The notes: a model not told the origin generated them from the letters alone. DNA of 64,000 nt from JBFMCT01 sp046565765 (GCA_046565765.1 JBKHXX010000057.1:124001-188000), one strand, 5' to 3'; positions 7,741 to 16,544 are shown, counted from the first letter of the stretch. Numbers and translations: made by a program.

Positions 7741-9033
7741 GTGAACGAGTCGACCGACGTCCTCATCGTGGGCGGGGGCTTCGGAGGGGCCTTCGCGGCC
7801 CACGCCATCGACCGGCTGCTGGGCGGGCGGAGCGTGCGGACGACGGTCGTCGCGCCCGACAACTTCCTGCTGTTCTCCCCCCTCCTGGCGGAGGCTGCGT
7901 CGGGCACGATCGAGCCCCGCCACGCCGTCATCCCCCTCCGCGAGCTGCTGCGCCACACCGAGCTGGTCGCAGGCGTGGTCGAGTCGATCGACGTGGTGCA
8001 GGGGCACGCCACGGTGCGTACCGCCGCCGGCGAACGCCGGGTGATCGGCTACCGCACCCTGGTGCTCGCCCCTGGTTCGGTGCCCGCCACCTTCCCCATC
8101 CCCGGTCTGCTGGAGCACGCCGTCGGCTTCAAGACCCTGGCCGACGCCATCTGGCTCCGTAACCGGGTGCTCAACCAGCTCGAGGTGGCCGGCGGCCAGC
8201 CCCGGGGCGACCGGCGCCGCCAGATGCTCACCTTCACCTTCGTCGGAGGCGGCTACGCGGGGGTGGAGGCCCTGGCCGAGCTGCGTTCGCTGGTGGCCGA
8301 CGCCCTGCGCCGGTACCCGACGCTCGCCCCCGCCGACTTCCGATGGGTGCTGGTGGAAGCCCAGGACCGCCTGCTGCCCGGCCTGGACGCCCGCCTGGCC
8401 GCCTACACCGAGCGCCAGCTCCGCCGCCTGGGCGTCGAGCTGCACCTGGACACCCGCATGGAGAGCTGCGTCGACAACCAGGTCGTGCTGGGCGGCGACA
8501 AGGTCGAGCCCTACGTGTCCGACACCATCGTGTGGACGGCCGGCCAGCGCCCGTCACCCCTGGTGGCCGGCCTGGGCCTCGACGTCGACGACCGGGGCCG
8601 CGTTCTCGTCGACGACCACCTTCGCGTGCTGGGCCATCCCGACATCTACGCAGTCGGGGACAGCGCGGCCGTCCCCGACCCCGACGGAGGGCTTTGCCCG
8701 GCAACTGCCCAGCACGCCCTGCGCCAAGGGCGCCTGTGCGGCCGGAACGTGGCCGCCGACCACGGCGTGGGCTCCGCCGCCCCGTTCACCTACCGGAACC
8801 GGGGGCTGGCGGTGACCCTGGGCCGGGGCGAGGGGACGGCCCAGGTCAAGCGGTTCACGTTCACCGGCTGGCCGGCGTGGTGGATGGGACGGTCGTACCA
8901 CCTCTACATGACGCCGGGCACGAGCCGCCGGGCCCGCATCGTGAGCGACTGGACCCTCAGCCTGCTGTTCGCCCGGGACGTGGCCCAGCTCGGCTCTCTC
9001 GGCCGCCCCACCCCCCTCGGCGGCCAGCCCTAG
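7741..9033 (+). CDS. ndh: type II NADH dehydrogenase (FAD-dependent NAD(P)H:quinone oxidoreductase)
   Basis: 430 aa, non-proton-pumping NADH oxidase feeding electrons to the quinone pool at the inner membrane face. The FAD-binding GxGxxG is VGGGFGGAFAA (about residue 11), the second NADH-binding Rossmann motif is FVGGGYAGVEALAEL (about 167), and TIVWTAGQRPSP and YAVGDSAAVPD give the C-terminal FAD contacts. AQHALRQG is the conserved quinone-site region. The GTG at 7741 follows a GAGGAGAAGGG tract about 11 nt upstream; an out-of-frame ATG at 7733 is excluded. The last three bases overlap the convergent flavin-oxidoreductase stop. Confidence 0.92.
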   Translation: MNESTDVLIVGGGFGGAFAAHAIDRLLGGRSVRTTVVAPDNFLLFSPLLAEAASGTIEPRHAVIPLRELLRHTELVAGVVESIDVVQGHATVRTAAGERRVIGYRTLVLAPGSVPATFPIPGLLEHAVGFKTLADAIWLRNRVLNQLEVAGGQPRGDRRRQMLTFTFVGGGYAGVEALAELRSLVADALRRYPTLAPADFRWVLVEAQDRLLPGLDARLAAYTERQLRRLGVELHLDTRMESCVDNQVVLGGDKVEPYVSDTIVWTAGQRPSPLVAGLGLDVDDRGRVLVDDHLRVLGHPDIYAVGDSAAVPDPDGGLCPATAQHALRQGRLCGRNVAADHGVGSAAPFTYRNRGLAVTLGRGEGTAQVKRFTFTGWPAWWMGRSYHLYMTPGTSRRARIVSDWTLSLLFARDVAQLGSLGRPTPLGGQP

Positions 9034-10073
9034 CCTCCCCGGCCGGCGGGCAGCTCGAAGGCATCCGCCAGCAGCTCGTAGGAGCGGCGGCGGGCGGCGA
9101 GGTCGTGGCACACCGTCACGACGATCAGCTCGCCGGCCTCCAAGTCGGCCGCCATCCCGGTCAGCTCCTCCCGCACCCGGACCGGGGCCCCGACGACCAT
9201 GCCCGCCCGGGCCTGCTCCGCCCGAGCCCGCTCCACGGCCGGGGCGGCGGCGACCGCGGCGGCGGCCTGCTCGGGCGGGAGGAGCGGTCCCCGCCCCGCC
9301 CCTTCCGGACCTGACCGCCACGCCGTCGCCGACGTGGCCAGCCGTTCCGCCTCGCCGTCGGTCTCGGCGCACACCGCCGCCACCGCCACGGCCACGTCGG
9401 GCCGGCTGCGCCGGTCGGACGGGGTGAACCCCTTCCGGTAGGACCGCACGATCTGGGGGCCGAAGGCGGAGGTGATGAAGTGGGCGAAGGCGAACGGCAG
9501 CCCGAGGTAGGCGGCCGCGCCGGCGCCGTTGCTGCTCGACCCCAGGACCCACACGTCGGGACCTGTCGGCGTGGCGGGCGGTTCTGGAAAGGCCCGCACG
9601 CCGGTGAAGGGATGGTCCGCCTCCAGGCTGCCGTCGAGGAAGCCCAGGAGGTCGACCAGCTTCTGGCCGAAGTGCTCGTCCCCCACGGCGCCGGGCCGGT
9701 ACTGGAGGGCGGCCTCGGTCACCGGGTCGGTCCCCGCCGCCCGGCCCACCCCGAGGTCGATGCGGCCGGGATGGAGGGCGTCGAGCAACCGGAAGTTCTC
9801 GGCCACCTTCAGCGGGCTGTAATGGGGCAGCAGGACGCCCCCCGAGCCGACCCGGATGCGCGCCGTCCGGGCCGCCACCGCGGCGACGAGCACCTCCGGG
9901 CTCACTCCCGCCAGCGAAGAGGCGTTGTGGTGCTCGGCCAGCCAGTAACGGCGGTAGCCCAGCCCCTCCGCCACCCGGGCGAGCTCCAGGGTCGCCGCCA
10001 GTGACTCGGCCGGGGCCATGCCCGCCGGCACCGGGCACTGGTCGAGGACGCTCAAGGCCACGTCGGGGGGCAT
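9030..10073 (-). CDS. luciferase-like (LLM class) flavin-dependent oxidoreductase
   Basis: 347 aa TIM-barrel protein of the bacterial luciferase-like family that uses reduced FMN or F420. Landmarks: YWLAEHHN (about residue 43), RIRVGSGGVLLPHYSPLKVAE in two stretches, PGRIDLGVGRAAGTDP, VWVLGSSSNGAGAAAYLG and PFAFAHF. Together these match the group-1 monooxygenase subgroup common in actinobacteria. The ATG at 10073 gives the standard N-terminus LSVLDQCPVPAG. The substrate is not deducible. Its stop codon overlaps that of ndh. Confidence 0.9.
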   Translation of the reverse strand: MPPDVALSVLDQCPVPAGMAPAESLAATLELARVAEGLGYRRYWLAEHHNASSLAGVSPEVLVAAVAARTARIRVGSGGVLLPHYSPLKVAENFRLLDALHPGRIDLGVGRAAGTDPVTEAALQYRPGAVGDEHFGQKLVDLLGFLDGSLEADHPFTGVRAFPEPPATPTGPDVWVLGSSSNGAGAAAYLGLPFAFAHFITSAFGPQIVRSYRKGFTPSDRRSRPDVAVAVAAVCAETDGEAERLATSATAWRSGPEGAGRGPLLPPEQAAAAVAAAPAVERARAEQARAGMVVGAPVRVREELTGMAADLEAGELIVVTVCHDLAARRRSYELLADAFELPAGRGG

Positions 10074-10151
10074 GGCCGGGGATTGTCTCCCGCCCGAGCG
10101 CGGTACGGATAGGGTCAGATCCGGGCTGGACCGACACGACGGAAGGGCGGA

Positions 10152-10685
10152 ATGGTTACGACGAAGGCAATGCGCAAGGCCGCGGGCGCCCTCGCACTGG
10201 CGGCGGCGGCCATGGTGGGTACGGGGACGATGCCGGCGGCGGCCTACGGCCACGTGGACACCGAGGACTGGTTGAGCGACCTCCAGCCCGACACCACCCA
10301 GCCCACCGACGGCGCGTGGGCCCGGGTGATCGCCATCCCCCTGGGCGACAGCACCCGCTTCATCCTGATCGTGGGCGGCCTCGACCCCGAAGCGGCCGGC
10401 ACCACGCTGGGCGCCCACATCCACGTGGGCCCGTGCGTCGAGGGCAACGGCGCCGCCGCCGGCCCGCACTACAACACGACCGGTGGGACCACGCCTGCGG
10501 ACCCCGAGCACGAGGTGTGGCTCGACTTCAGGATCCGCGGCGGCGGCTTCGCCGTGAGCCGCACCACCGTTCCCTTCGTCATCGAGTCGGGGGACGCGCA
10601 ATCGCTGGTCATCCACGCCATGGAGACCGAGGAAGGCACCGGCGCGGCCGGCGCCCGCTGGGCCTGCCTCCCCGTCGAGTTCTGA
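10152..10685 (+). CDS. secreted Cu/Zn superoxide dismutase-like protein
   Basis: 177 aa with a Sec signal peptide ending about residue 31 (TMPAAAYG). The mature part keeps a SodC-like metal pattern: GAHIHVGPC supplies H-x-H and a disulfide Cys, GPHYNTTGG a third His, SLVIHAMETEEG a fourth His, and the end GARWACLP matches the closing GxRxAC of SodC. The protein is short and the electrostatic loop is weak, so it may be a copper-binding relative rather than an active dismutase. A GAAGGGCGG ribosome-binding site precedes the ATG, and a TAGGGT -10-like box lies about 45 bases upstream. Confidence 0.65.
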   Translation: MVTTKAMRKAAGALALAAAAMVGTGTMPAAAYGHVDTEDWLSDLQPDTTQPTDGAWARVIAIPLGDSTRFILIVGGLDPEAAGTTLGAHIHVGPCVEGNGAAAGPHYNTTGGTTPADPEHEVWLDFRIRGGGFAVSRTTVPFVIESGDAQSLVIHAMETEEGTGAAGARWACLPVEF

Positions 10686-10748
10686 CCCCCAAGTCTTCCG
10701 GCGTCGAATGCACCTCGGGGGCGCGTCCGGCGCCGGAGAACGGTCGGG

Positions 10749-11567
10749 TCAGCCCACCGTGAAGTCGGTCAGCATCCCTCGCACCAGGTGCGGCTCGGCG
10801 TCGGCCCGCACCGGCTGGCCGAAGGCGTCGATCCCGCCCACGGGCAGGAAGCAGGCCATGGCGTAGCGGCCGGGGGCCAGCCGCTCGGCCAGCGTGTAGG
10901 TCATGTCGTCCCCCGGGGCGGCGAAGGCCAGCTGCCCGACGCGGCGGTAGCCGTCGGGTGGGGTGGTGACCGACAGGGCGAGCACGGCCTCCGCCTTGGT
11001 GACCTCGGCGGGCACGGCGAACAGCGACAGCTCGTGGGCCTCCTGGCCCGCGCCCACGAACCGCAGCGCGACGTCCCCTGCCGCCAGGGCGGCGGCGTCG
11101 ACCTCGTAGGCGTACTCCACGGCCCGGACCTCCACCACCGGCGCACCCTCGGGGGGCGGGGTCGGCCCCAGGAAGCGGAACCCGTCGAGCAGCCACCGCC
11201 CGTCGCGGCGCACCAGGTCGTAACGCATGCGGTACAGGCCGATCTCGACACGGGCGTCGAGGGTCGACTGGGCGCGGCCGTCGACCACGTCGGTCTTCAC
11301 GAAGGCCCGGATCTCGGACTGCTCCCCGCCCAACCGCGACCGGCCCGACTCGAGATCGGCCCGTGAGCCGGCGTCGTACGAGCGCAGGCCGTCGTCGGTC
11401 CACAGGTCGAGGAAGCGCTCGACGTCGGCGGTGTTCTCGGCGTCGACGCCGGCCTGGACCGCCTGCTCGACCGCCCGCACCTCGGTCGCCCGCTCCCCGC
11501 CCCCCTCGTTGCACGCCACCAGGGTGGCGGCCACGAGGGCGAGGGTCAGAACTCCCCTTCGTGGCAC
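10749..11567 (-). CDS. lipoprotein with NTF2-like domain and C-terminal cupredoxin domain
   Basis: 272 aa. Signal peptide with lipobox LVAC (Cys about residue 18). Residues about 30-130 look like an NTF2/SnoaL-type domain (EQAVQAGVDAENTADVERF, then RYDLVRRDGRWLLDGF). From about 145 a cupredoxin fold carries candidate copper ligands AHELSLF (His), YAMACFLP (Cys), and PHLVRGM (His and Met). The GTG at 11567 overlaps the upstream gene by 22 bases and gives the only sensible export signal. Probably anchored outside the membrane; function unknown, possibly copper handling or electron transfer. Confidence 0.65.
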   Translation of the reverse strand: MPRRGVLTLALVAATLVACNEGGGERATEVRAVEQAVQAGVDAENTADVERFLDLWTDDGLRSYDAGSRADLESGRSRLGGEQSEIRAFVKTDVVDGRAQSTLDARVEIGLYRMRYDLVRRDGRWLLDGFRFLGPTPPPEGAPVVEVRAVEYAYEVDAAALAAGDVALRFVGAGQEAHELSLFAVPAEVTKAEAVLALSVTTPPDGYRRVGQLAFAAPGDDMTYTLAERLAPGRYAMACFLPVGGIDAFGQPVRADAEPHLVRGMLTDFTVG

Positions 11568-11932
11568 TCGCACTGGCAGCCGATGCCCGACTCCTCGCCG
11601 AAGGCGTTGCCCCACCCGAACCGGCAGGCGTCGTGATCGCCCCGGCTGCACGCGCCGCTGATGGGCCGTAGGGCGACGGCCGCCGTCCCGGCCCCCGCCG
11701 CCACCACGGCGATCAGGGCCGATGTCAGCAGGCGGCTGCGGGCCTTGGCCGGGCAGTCCTGCGCGGGCAGGACCAGGCCGATCGTGGTCTCGTCGGACTC
11801 CGGCTTGCCGCCGAACAGCGGGGCCTTGCAGTCGACTCCCTCGGTGAACTGGAAGGGCAGCAGCGTCCACGCCGCGGCCAGCAGGATCACCACCAGCATG
11901 ATGAAGGGCGTGACCTTCTGGGCCTTCGTCAC
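11546..11932 (-). CDS. small two-helix membrane protein with Cys-rich C-terminus
   Basis: 128 aa, not recognised. One transmembrane helix lies near residues 9-27 and a second near 68-88. Between them is an extracytoplasmic or cytoplasmic loop with two Cys (VDCKAP and AQDCPAK). The tail is Cys/His rich: SGACSRGDHDACRFG and then GCQCECHEGEF, i.e. five or six cysteines and two histidines in 35 residues, which could bind metal. It precedes and overlaps the NTF2/cupredoxin lipoprotein, so the pair may work together. Confidence 0.6.
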   Translation of the reverse strand: MTKAQKVTPFIMLVVILLAAAWTLLPFQFTEGVDCKAPLFGGKPESDETTIGLVLPAQDCPAKARSRLLTSALIAVVAAGAGTAAVALRPISGACSRGDHDACRFGWGNAFGEESGIGCQCECHEGEF

Positions 11933-12017
11933 GCCGCACTCCCTATGGGCACGTCAGTCTTCCTCCCCGTGGACCCTGCTTGGCGCGGCGCGAGCGGCTG
12001 CGGAATCGTAGAGGCCG

Positions 12018-13058
12018 TCAGGACCGTCGGGCCAACAGAGCCTCGGCGATCTGGACGGCGTTGAGGGCGGCCCCCTTGCGGAGGTTGTCGCCGGAGACGA
12101 AGAGGGCCAACCCGTTCCGCCCCCCCGGATCGGTGCGGATACGGCCGACGTAGGACGGGTCACGCCCGGCCGCCTCCAGCGGGGTGGGGACCTCGGCCAG
12201 CACCACGCCGGGGGCGCCGTCGAGCAGCCGCCGGGCCTGGTCCGGGCTCAGGGGCCGCTCGAACTCCACGTTGAGGGCGAGGGAATGGCCGGTGAAGACC
12301 GGCACCCGCACGCACGTGCACGAGACCGCCAGGTCGGGCAGCTCGAGGATCTTGCGGCTCTCGTTGCGGAACTTCTGCTCCTCGTCGGTCTCCGCCAGCC
12401 CGTCGTCGACGAGGCTCCCGGCCAAGGGGAGGACGTTGAAGGCCACGGGGGCCGCGAACTTCTCGGGCGGCGGGAAGTCGACAGCCCGCCCGTCGTGGGC
12501 CAGGTCGGCGGCCCGGTCGCCGACCTTGCGCACCTGCTCGTCGAGCTCGGCGATGCCCTTCACGCCCCCGCCCGAGACCGACTGGTACGTGCTCACGACG
12601 ATGCGGCGCAGGCCGGCGGCGTCGTGCAGGGGCTTGAGCACGGGCATGGCGACCATCGTCGTGCAGTTCGGGTTGGCGACGATGCCCTTGGGGATCGACT
12701 CGAGGGCGTGGGCGTTCACCTCCGGCACCACCAGCGGCACGTCGGGGTCCATGCGCCAGGCCGACGAGTTGTCGATCACGATCGGCCCGTCGGCCGCCAC
12801 CTTCTGGGCCAGGGCCCGCGAAGTGGTGGCGCCGGCCGAGAACAGGGCGAGATCGAGGCTCTTGTAGTCGGCCGTGGCCGCGTCCTCCACCGTCACCTCG
12901 CCCCCCGCCCAGGCCAGCTTGCGCCCGGCCGAGCGGGCCGAGGCGAACAGCCGCAGCTGGGAGACGGGGAACCGGCGCTCGGCCAGGATCGACCGCATGA
13001 CGCCGCCCACCAGCCCGGTGGCGCCCACGATGCCGACGTTGAGGCCCTCCATGGCCAT
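12018..13058 (-). CDS. asd: aspartate-semialdehyde dehydrogenase
   Basis: 346 aa. Reduces beta-aspartyl phosphate to aspartate semialdehyde with NADPH, feeding lysine/diaminopimelate, methionine and threonine synthesis. NADP motif VGIVGATGLVGGVM near the N-terminus, nucleophile Cys in NPNCTTM, substrate-binding segment STYQSVSGGG and the C-terminal GRNGLALFVSGDNLRKGAA are intact. The ATG at 13058 overlaps the lysC stop (ATGA), giving the classic lysC-asd operon. A second in-frame ATG at 13052 would shorten it by two codons only. Confidence 0.96.
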   Translation of the reverse strand: MAMEGLNVGIVGATGLVGGVMRSILAERRFPVSQLRLFASARSAGRKLAWAGGEVTVEDAATADYKSLDLALFSAGATTSRALAQKVAADGPIVIDNSSAWRMDPDVPLVVPEVNAHALESIPKGIVANPNCTTMVAMPVLKPLHDAAGLRRIVVSTYQSVSGGGVKGIAELDEQVRKVGDRAADLAHDGRAVDFPPPEKFAAPVAFNVLPLAGSLVDDGLAETDEEQKFRNESRKILELPDLAVSCTCVRVPVFTGHSLALNVEFERPLSPDQARRLLDGAPGVVLAEVPTPLEAAGRDPSYVGRIRTDPGGRNGLALFVSGDNLRKGAALNAVQIAEALLARRS

Positions 13059-14281
13059 CACGGTACCGGCTCGGCGTCCAGATCGAAGGCGGAATGCAGC
13101 GCCCGCACACCGTCCTCCACCCGGTCGGCCCGCACCACGCAGCTGATCCGGATGGACGACGTCGAGATCATCTCGATGTTGACACCCGAGTCGGCCAGCG
13201 TCTCGAACATCTTGGCGGCCACGCCCGGATGCGTCTTCATCCCCGCCCCCACCAGGCTGATGCGGGCGATGTCGGCGTCGTGGGTGACGCCCGACGCTCC
13301 CATCTCGGCGCCCACCACCTCGGTCACCTTGAGCCCGGTGGGCAGGTCGGCCATGGGCATCGTGAAGGAGATGTCGGTGCTGCCGCCCACCGAGATGTTC
13401 TGGACGATCATGTCGACGTTCACCCCCTCGTCGGCGAGAGCCCGGAACAGCCGGGCGGCGATGCCCGGACGGTCGGGCACGGACAGGATCGTCACCTTGG
13501 CCTCGGACGTGTCGTGGGTGACGGCCGAGATGATCGCTTGCTCCATGGCGGCCTCCTCGCGTACCCACGTGCCCGGCTCCCAGCTGAAGCTGGAGCGCAC
13601 GTGGAGGGCGACGTTGTGGTTGCGGGCGAACTCCACCGAGCGCAGGGCGAGCACGCGCCCGCCGGTCGCCGACATCTCCAGCATCTCCTCGTAGGACACG
13701 ACGGGCAGGAGGCGGGCGGTGGGCACGACGCGGGGGTCGGCGGAGAAGACGCCGGCCACGTCGGTGTAGATCTCGCAGGCGTCGGCTCCGAGTGCCGAGG
13801 CCAGGGCCACCGCGGTGGTGTCGGAGCCGCCCCGGCCCAGGGTGGTGATGTTGCGGTCGAGGGACATGCCCTGGAAGCCGGCGACCACGACGATCTGGCC
13901 GGCGGCCAGCCCCTCGCGCAGGCGGTCTGCCCTCACCTCGAGGATCTTGGCCCGCCCGTGGGCCGAGTCGGTGAGGATCCCGGCCTGGCTGCCGGTGAAC
14001 GAGGTGGCGATCACGCCCAGCTCGTCGATGGCGATGCACAGCAGAGACATCGAGATGCGCTCGCCTGCCGTGACGAGCATGTCCATCTCCCGGGCCGGCG
14101 GCACCAGGGACAGGTCGTGGGCCAAGCGGATGAGCTCGTCGGTGGTCTTGCCCATGGCGCTCACCACCACCACCACGTCGTTGCCGGCCTGGCGCGTGCG
14201 TACGACGTGCTCGGCGACGGCTCGGATGCGTTCGGGGCCGTCGACGGACGTGCCCCCGAACTTCTGGACGATCAGGCTCAC
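13058..14281 (-). CDS. lysC: aspartate kinase
   Basis: 407 aa. Phosphorylates aspartate, the committed step of the aspartate amino-acid family. The GTG at 14281 gives the family start SLIVQKFGGTSV. The kinase core includes VVSAMGKTTDEL and LGRGGSDTTAVALA. Two ACT domains follow (about 260-400), with VNVDMIVQNIS and a final GVNIEMISTSSIRIS, the region that binds lysine and threonine for feedback inhibition. As in other actinobacteria the alpha-type gene may also encode an internal beta subunit. Operon with asd. Confidence 0.95.
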   Translation of the reverse strand: MSLIVQKFGGTSVDGPERIRAVAEHVVRTRQAGNDVVVVVSAMGKTTDELIRLAHDLSLVPPAREMDMLVTAGERISMSLLCIAIDELGVIATSFTGSQAGILTDSAHGRAKILEVRADRLREGLAAGQIVVVAGFQGMSLDRNITTLGRGGSDTTAVALASALGADACEIYTDVAGVFSADPRVVPTARLLPVVSYEEMLEMSATGGRVLALRSVEFARNHNVALHVRSSFSWEPGTWVREEAAMEQAIISAVTHDTSEAKVTILSVPDRPGIAARLFRALADEGVNVDMIVQNISVGGSTDISFTMPMADLPTGLKVTEVVGAEMGASGVTHDADIARISLVGAGMKTHPGVAAKMFETLADSGVNIEMISTSSIRISCVVRADRVEDGVRALHSAFDLDAEPVP

Positions 14282-14421
14282 GGACGACTTCCGGGGCAGC
14301 TGGCGGGCCGGTCCAAGGTACACGCGACGGTTTGGCCGCCTTTTGGGGTTGCTAGCGTGGCCCGGCACCACCGTGCGCCGGCCGCAGGCGCAGCGGCGGC
14401 CCGCCCCGGAGGAGAGACGAC

Positions 14422-15255
14422 GTGGCCCAGAAGCGCCCCTCGCAGCGCCAGCGCGACCACCTGGCGCGCCAGGCCGCCCTGCGGGCGCGGCAGCGGCAGG
14501 AGCAGCGCAAGAAGCTCGGCGTGGTCGTGGTCACGGCCGTGCTGTTGATCCTGGGGGTGAGCGCCTTCGTGTCGGGAGGTGGGGGCGGCACCACCGACGT
14601 GGCCAGCACCGGCACCACGGCGGCGGGAGCCCGGGCCCGGCCCGCGGTGCTGACCCCTCCGCCGCCGGGCGCCACCGTCACCGGTGACACCCCGTGCCCG
14701 AAGGCGGACGGCACGTCGGAGCGCACGACCACCTTCGCCAAGCCGCCGCCCATGTGCATCAACCCGTCGCGCACCTACACGGCCGAGGTCACCACCACCA
14801 AGGGGCAGTTCACGATCACCCTCGATGCCCGGGCCGCGCCCAACACGGTGAACAACTTCGTGGTGCTGGCCCGCTACAAGTTCTACGAGGGCATCCCGTT
14901 CCACCGCGCCGTCCCCGGCTTCGTCATCCAGGGCGGCGACCCCCTGGCCACGGGCACGGGCGGCCCGGGCTACCGCTTCAACGACGAGCTGCCCCCGGCG
15001 GGGTCCTACAAGATCGGGTCCGTGGCCATGGCCAACTCGGGGCCCAACACCAACGGCAGCCAGTTCTTCATCGTCACCGGCGAGTCGGGAGCGGTCCTCC
15101 AGCCCAACTACTCGCTGTTCGGCACGGTGACCGACGGCATGGACACCGTCAAGTCCATCGAGGCGGTGGGGTCACCGGAGACGCCCACCGACCCCAACGG
15201 CGGCAAGCCGACGCAGCAGGTGACGATCCTGTCGATCACGATCAAGGAGAGCTGA
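14422..15255 (+). CDS. membrane-anchored cyclophilin-type peptidyl-prolyl isomerase
   Basis: 277 aa. A basic N-terminus of about 33 residues precedes one transmembrane helix (about 34-52), then a low-complexity linker and a cyclophilin domain from about residue 115. Domain landmarks: APNTVNNFVVLARY, FHRAVPGFVIQGGDP, GYRFNDELPP, ANSGPNTNGSQFFI and YSLFGTVTDGMD. Catalytic Arg, Phe and Gln positions are conserved. A pre-domain Cys pair (CPKADG and PPPMCI) may form a disulfide outside the cell. GTG start after GGAGGAGAG. Followed 2 bases later by a second cyclophilin. Confidence 0.92.
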   Translation: MAQKRPSQRQRDHLARQAALRARQRQEQRKKLGVVVVTAVLLILGVSAFVSGGGGGTTDVASTGTTAAGARARPAVLTPPPPGATVTGDTPCPKADGTSERTTTFAKPPPMCINPSRTYTAEVTTTKGQFTITLDARAAPNTVNNFVVLARYKFYEGIPFHRAVPGFVIQGGDPLATGTGGPGYRFNDELPPAGSYKIGSVAMANSGPNTNGSQFFIVTGESGAVLQPNYSLFGTVTDGMDTVKSIEAVGSPETPTDPNGGKPTQQVTILSITIKES

Positions 15256-15257
15256 CC

Positions 15258-15818
15258 GTGGCCAGCGAGTGTCCCGAGCCCGACGGCTCGAGCCCCCAGA
15301 AGCGCCGGTTCAAGGCGCCACCGCCCATGTGCATCGACCCGGCCAAGCGCTACACGGCCACCATGGTCACCACCAAGGGGACGATGACGATCTCGCTCGA
15401 CCCCGCCGCCGCGCCCAAGACGGTGAACAACTTCGTGTTCCTCTCCCGGTACCACTACTACGACGGGATCTTCTTCCACCGGGTCATCCCCGGCTTCGTG
15501 CTCCAGGGCGGCGACCCCGACGGCAACGGCCGGGGCGGCCCCGGCTACCGCTTCGAGGACGAGCTACCCCGGCCCGGCCGCTACGAGCTGGGCTCGCTGG
15601 CCATGGCCAACGCCGGCCCCAACACCAACGGCAGCCAGTTCTTCGTCATCAGCGGCCCCGCCGGCATGCGGCTCCCCCCGCAGTACTCCTTGTTCGGCAA
15701 GGTGGTCTCCGGCCTCGACGTGGTGGCCGCCATCGACGCCATCGGCACCCCTGGCGCGGGCACACCCAGGGAGAAGGTCTTCATCGAGTCGGTGACGATC
15801 GCCGAGTCAGAGGACTGA
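15258..15818 (+). CDS. cyclophilin-type peptidyl-prolyl isomerase without membrane anchor
   Basis: 186 aa, a tandem paralogue of the preceding gene. The GTG at 15258 follows the upstream stop by 2 bases. The cyclophilin domain is complete (KTVNNFVFLSRYHYYDG, FFHRVIPGFVLQGGDPD, ANAGPNTNGSQFF, PQYSLFGKV). It keeps the Cys pair of its neighbour (SECPEPDG, PPPMCID) but has no signal peptide or helix, so it should stay in the cytoplasm unless the true start lies elsewhere. A strong hairpin follows directly. Confidence 0.9.
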   Translation: MASECPEPDGSSPQKRRFKAPPPMCIDPAKRYTATMVTTKGTMTISLDPAAAPKTVNNFVFLSRYHYYDGIFFHRVIPGFVLQGGDPDGNGRGGPGYRFEDELPRPGRYELGSLAMANAGPNTNGSQFFVISGPAGMRLPPQYSLFGKVVSGLDVVAAIDAIGTPGAGTPREKVFIESVTIAESED

Positions 15819-15822
15819 ATCG

Positions 15823-15869
15823 TTTTGGGGCGTCTCAAGCACCTCAGACGTGGTTGAGACGCCCCAAAA
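15823..15869. terminator. perfect 16-bp inverted repeat, bidirectional terminator
   Basis: TTTTGGGGCGTCTCAA (15823-15838) and its exact complement (15854-15869) flank a 15-nt loop. A-rich/T-rich ends on both sides suit termination of the cyclophilin pair on + and of the S51/carboxylase operon on -. Inside it, CGTCT (15831-15835) can also pair with AGACG (15846-15850). Confidence 0.85.
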
Positions 15870-15881
15870 GGAGTGAGGGGG

Positions 15882-16544
15882 TCAGGGGAGGACGTCGAGC
15901 CCGGCCTCGTGGCCGTCACACCAGACGACGACCTGGCCGGCGCCCTCGACCGACCACTTCCCCTCGGGGCTGCGGAGCAGGGCGGTCTGCTCGTCGATGG
16001 CCACCACCGCCAGGCCGGCGGGCGCCAACTTGATCGTGCGCCGGGCCTTCTCGGGCGACCAGGTGTCGTGGTGGGGGATCACCGCGACCTGCGAGACCAG
16101 GCCCAGGCCGAGCGTGAACGCCCCGCCGCGCGGGTCGACCATGGGGTCGCACAGGACCATGGCCCCGGCCGACGACCCGGCCAGCACCATGCCGCCGTCC
16201 CACGCCGACACCAGGGCCTGCCACAGCTTGGAGTCCTTCAGCACCGACCGCAGGTGCATGGGCGACCCGCCCGCCAGGTAGACGAACCGGGCCTCCCGCA
16301 CCGCCGTGCAGTTGGCCTCGTCCTCCGCGTCGCGGCGGTTGAGGACCATGAGGCCCCGGGCCTTGGCCCCCAGCTTCTCGAAGTAGCCCACGGCCCAGTC
16401 GACGGCCCGCTCGGGGTGCTCGTAGGCGGCGGCGGTGGGCAGGACCAGCACCTCGGCGTCGCCGCTGGCCTCGAGCAGCGCCCGGTCGAAGGAACACCCG
16501 TCCCGCCACTCGCCCCCGCCCACCAGGGCCAACCACCCGCTCAT
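15882..16544 (-). CDS. class I glutamine-amidotransferase-like / peptidase S51 family protein
   Basis: 220 aa. The nucleophile elbow LAGSSAGAMVL (about residues 99-109) is that of the dipeptidase E/cyanophycinase clan, and the flanking YLAGGSPMHL and VIPHHDTWSP are also family-like. The N-terminus WLALVGGGEW fits the first strand. Serine hydrolase activity on a small peptide or polymer is plausible; the substrate is unknown. Its ATG overlaps the stop of the carboxylase epsilon gene (ATGA), so it is the last gene of that operon before the hairpin at 15823. Confidence 0.8.
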   Translation of the reverse strand: MSGWLALVGGGEWRDGCSFDRALLEASGDAEVLVLPTAAAYEHPERAVDWAVGYFEKLGAKARGLMVLNRRDAEDEANCTAVREARFVYLAGGSPMHLRSVLKDSKLWQALVSAWDGGMVLAGSSAGAMVLCDPMVDPRGGAFTLGLGLVSQVAVIPHHDTWSPEKARRTIKLAPAGLAVVAIDEQTALLRSPEGKWSVEGAGQVVVWCDGHEAGLDVLP

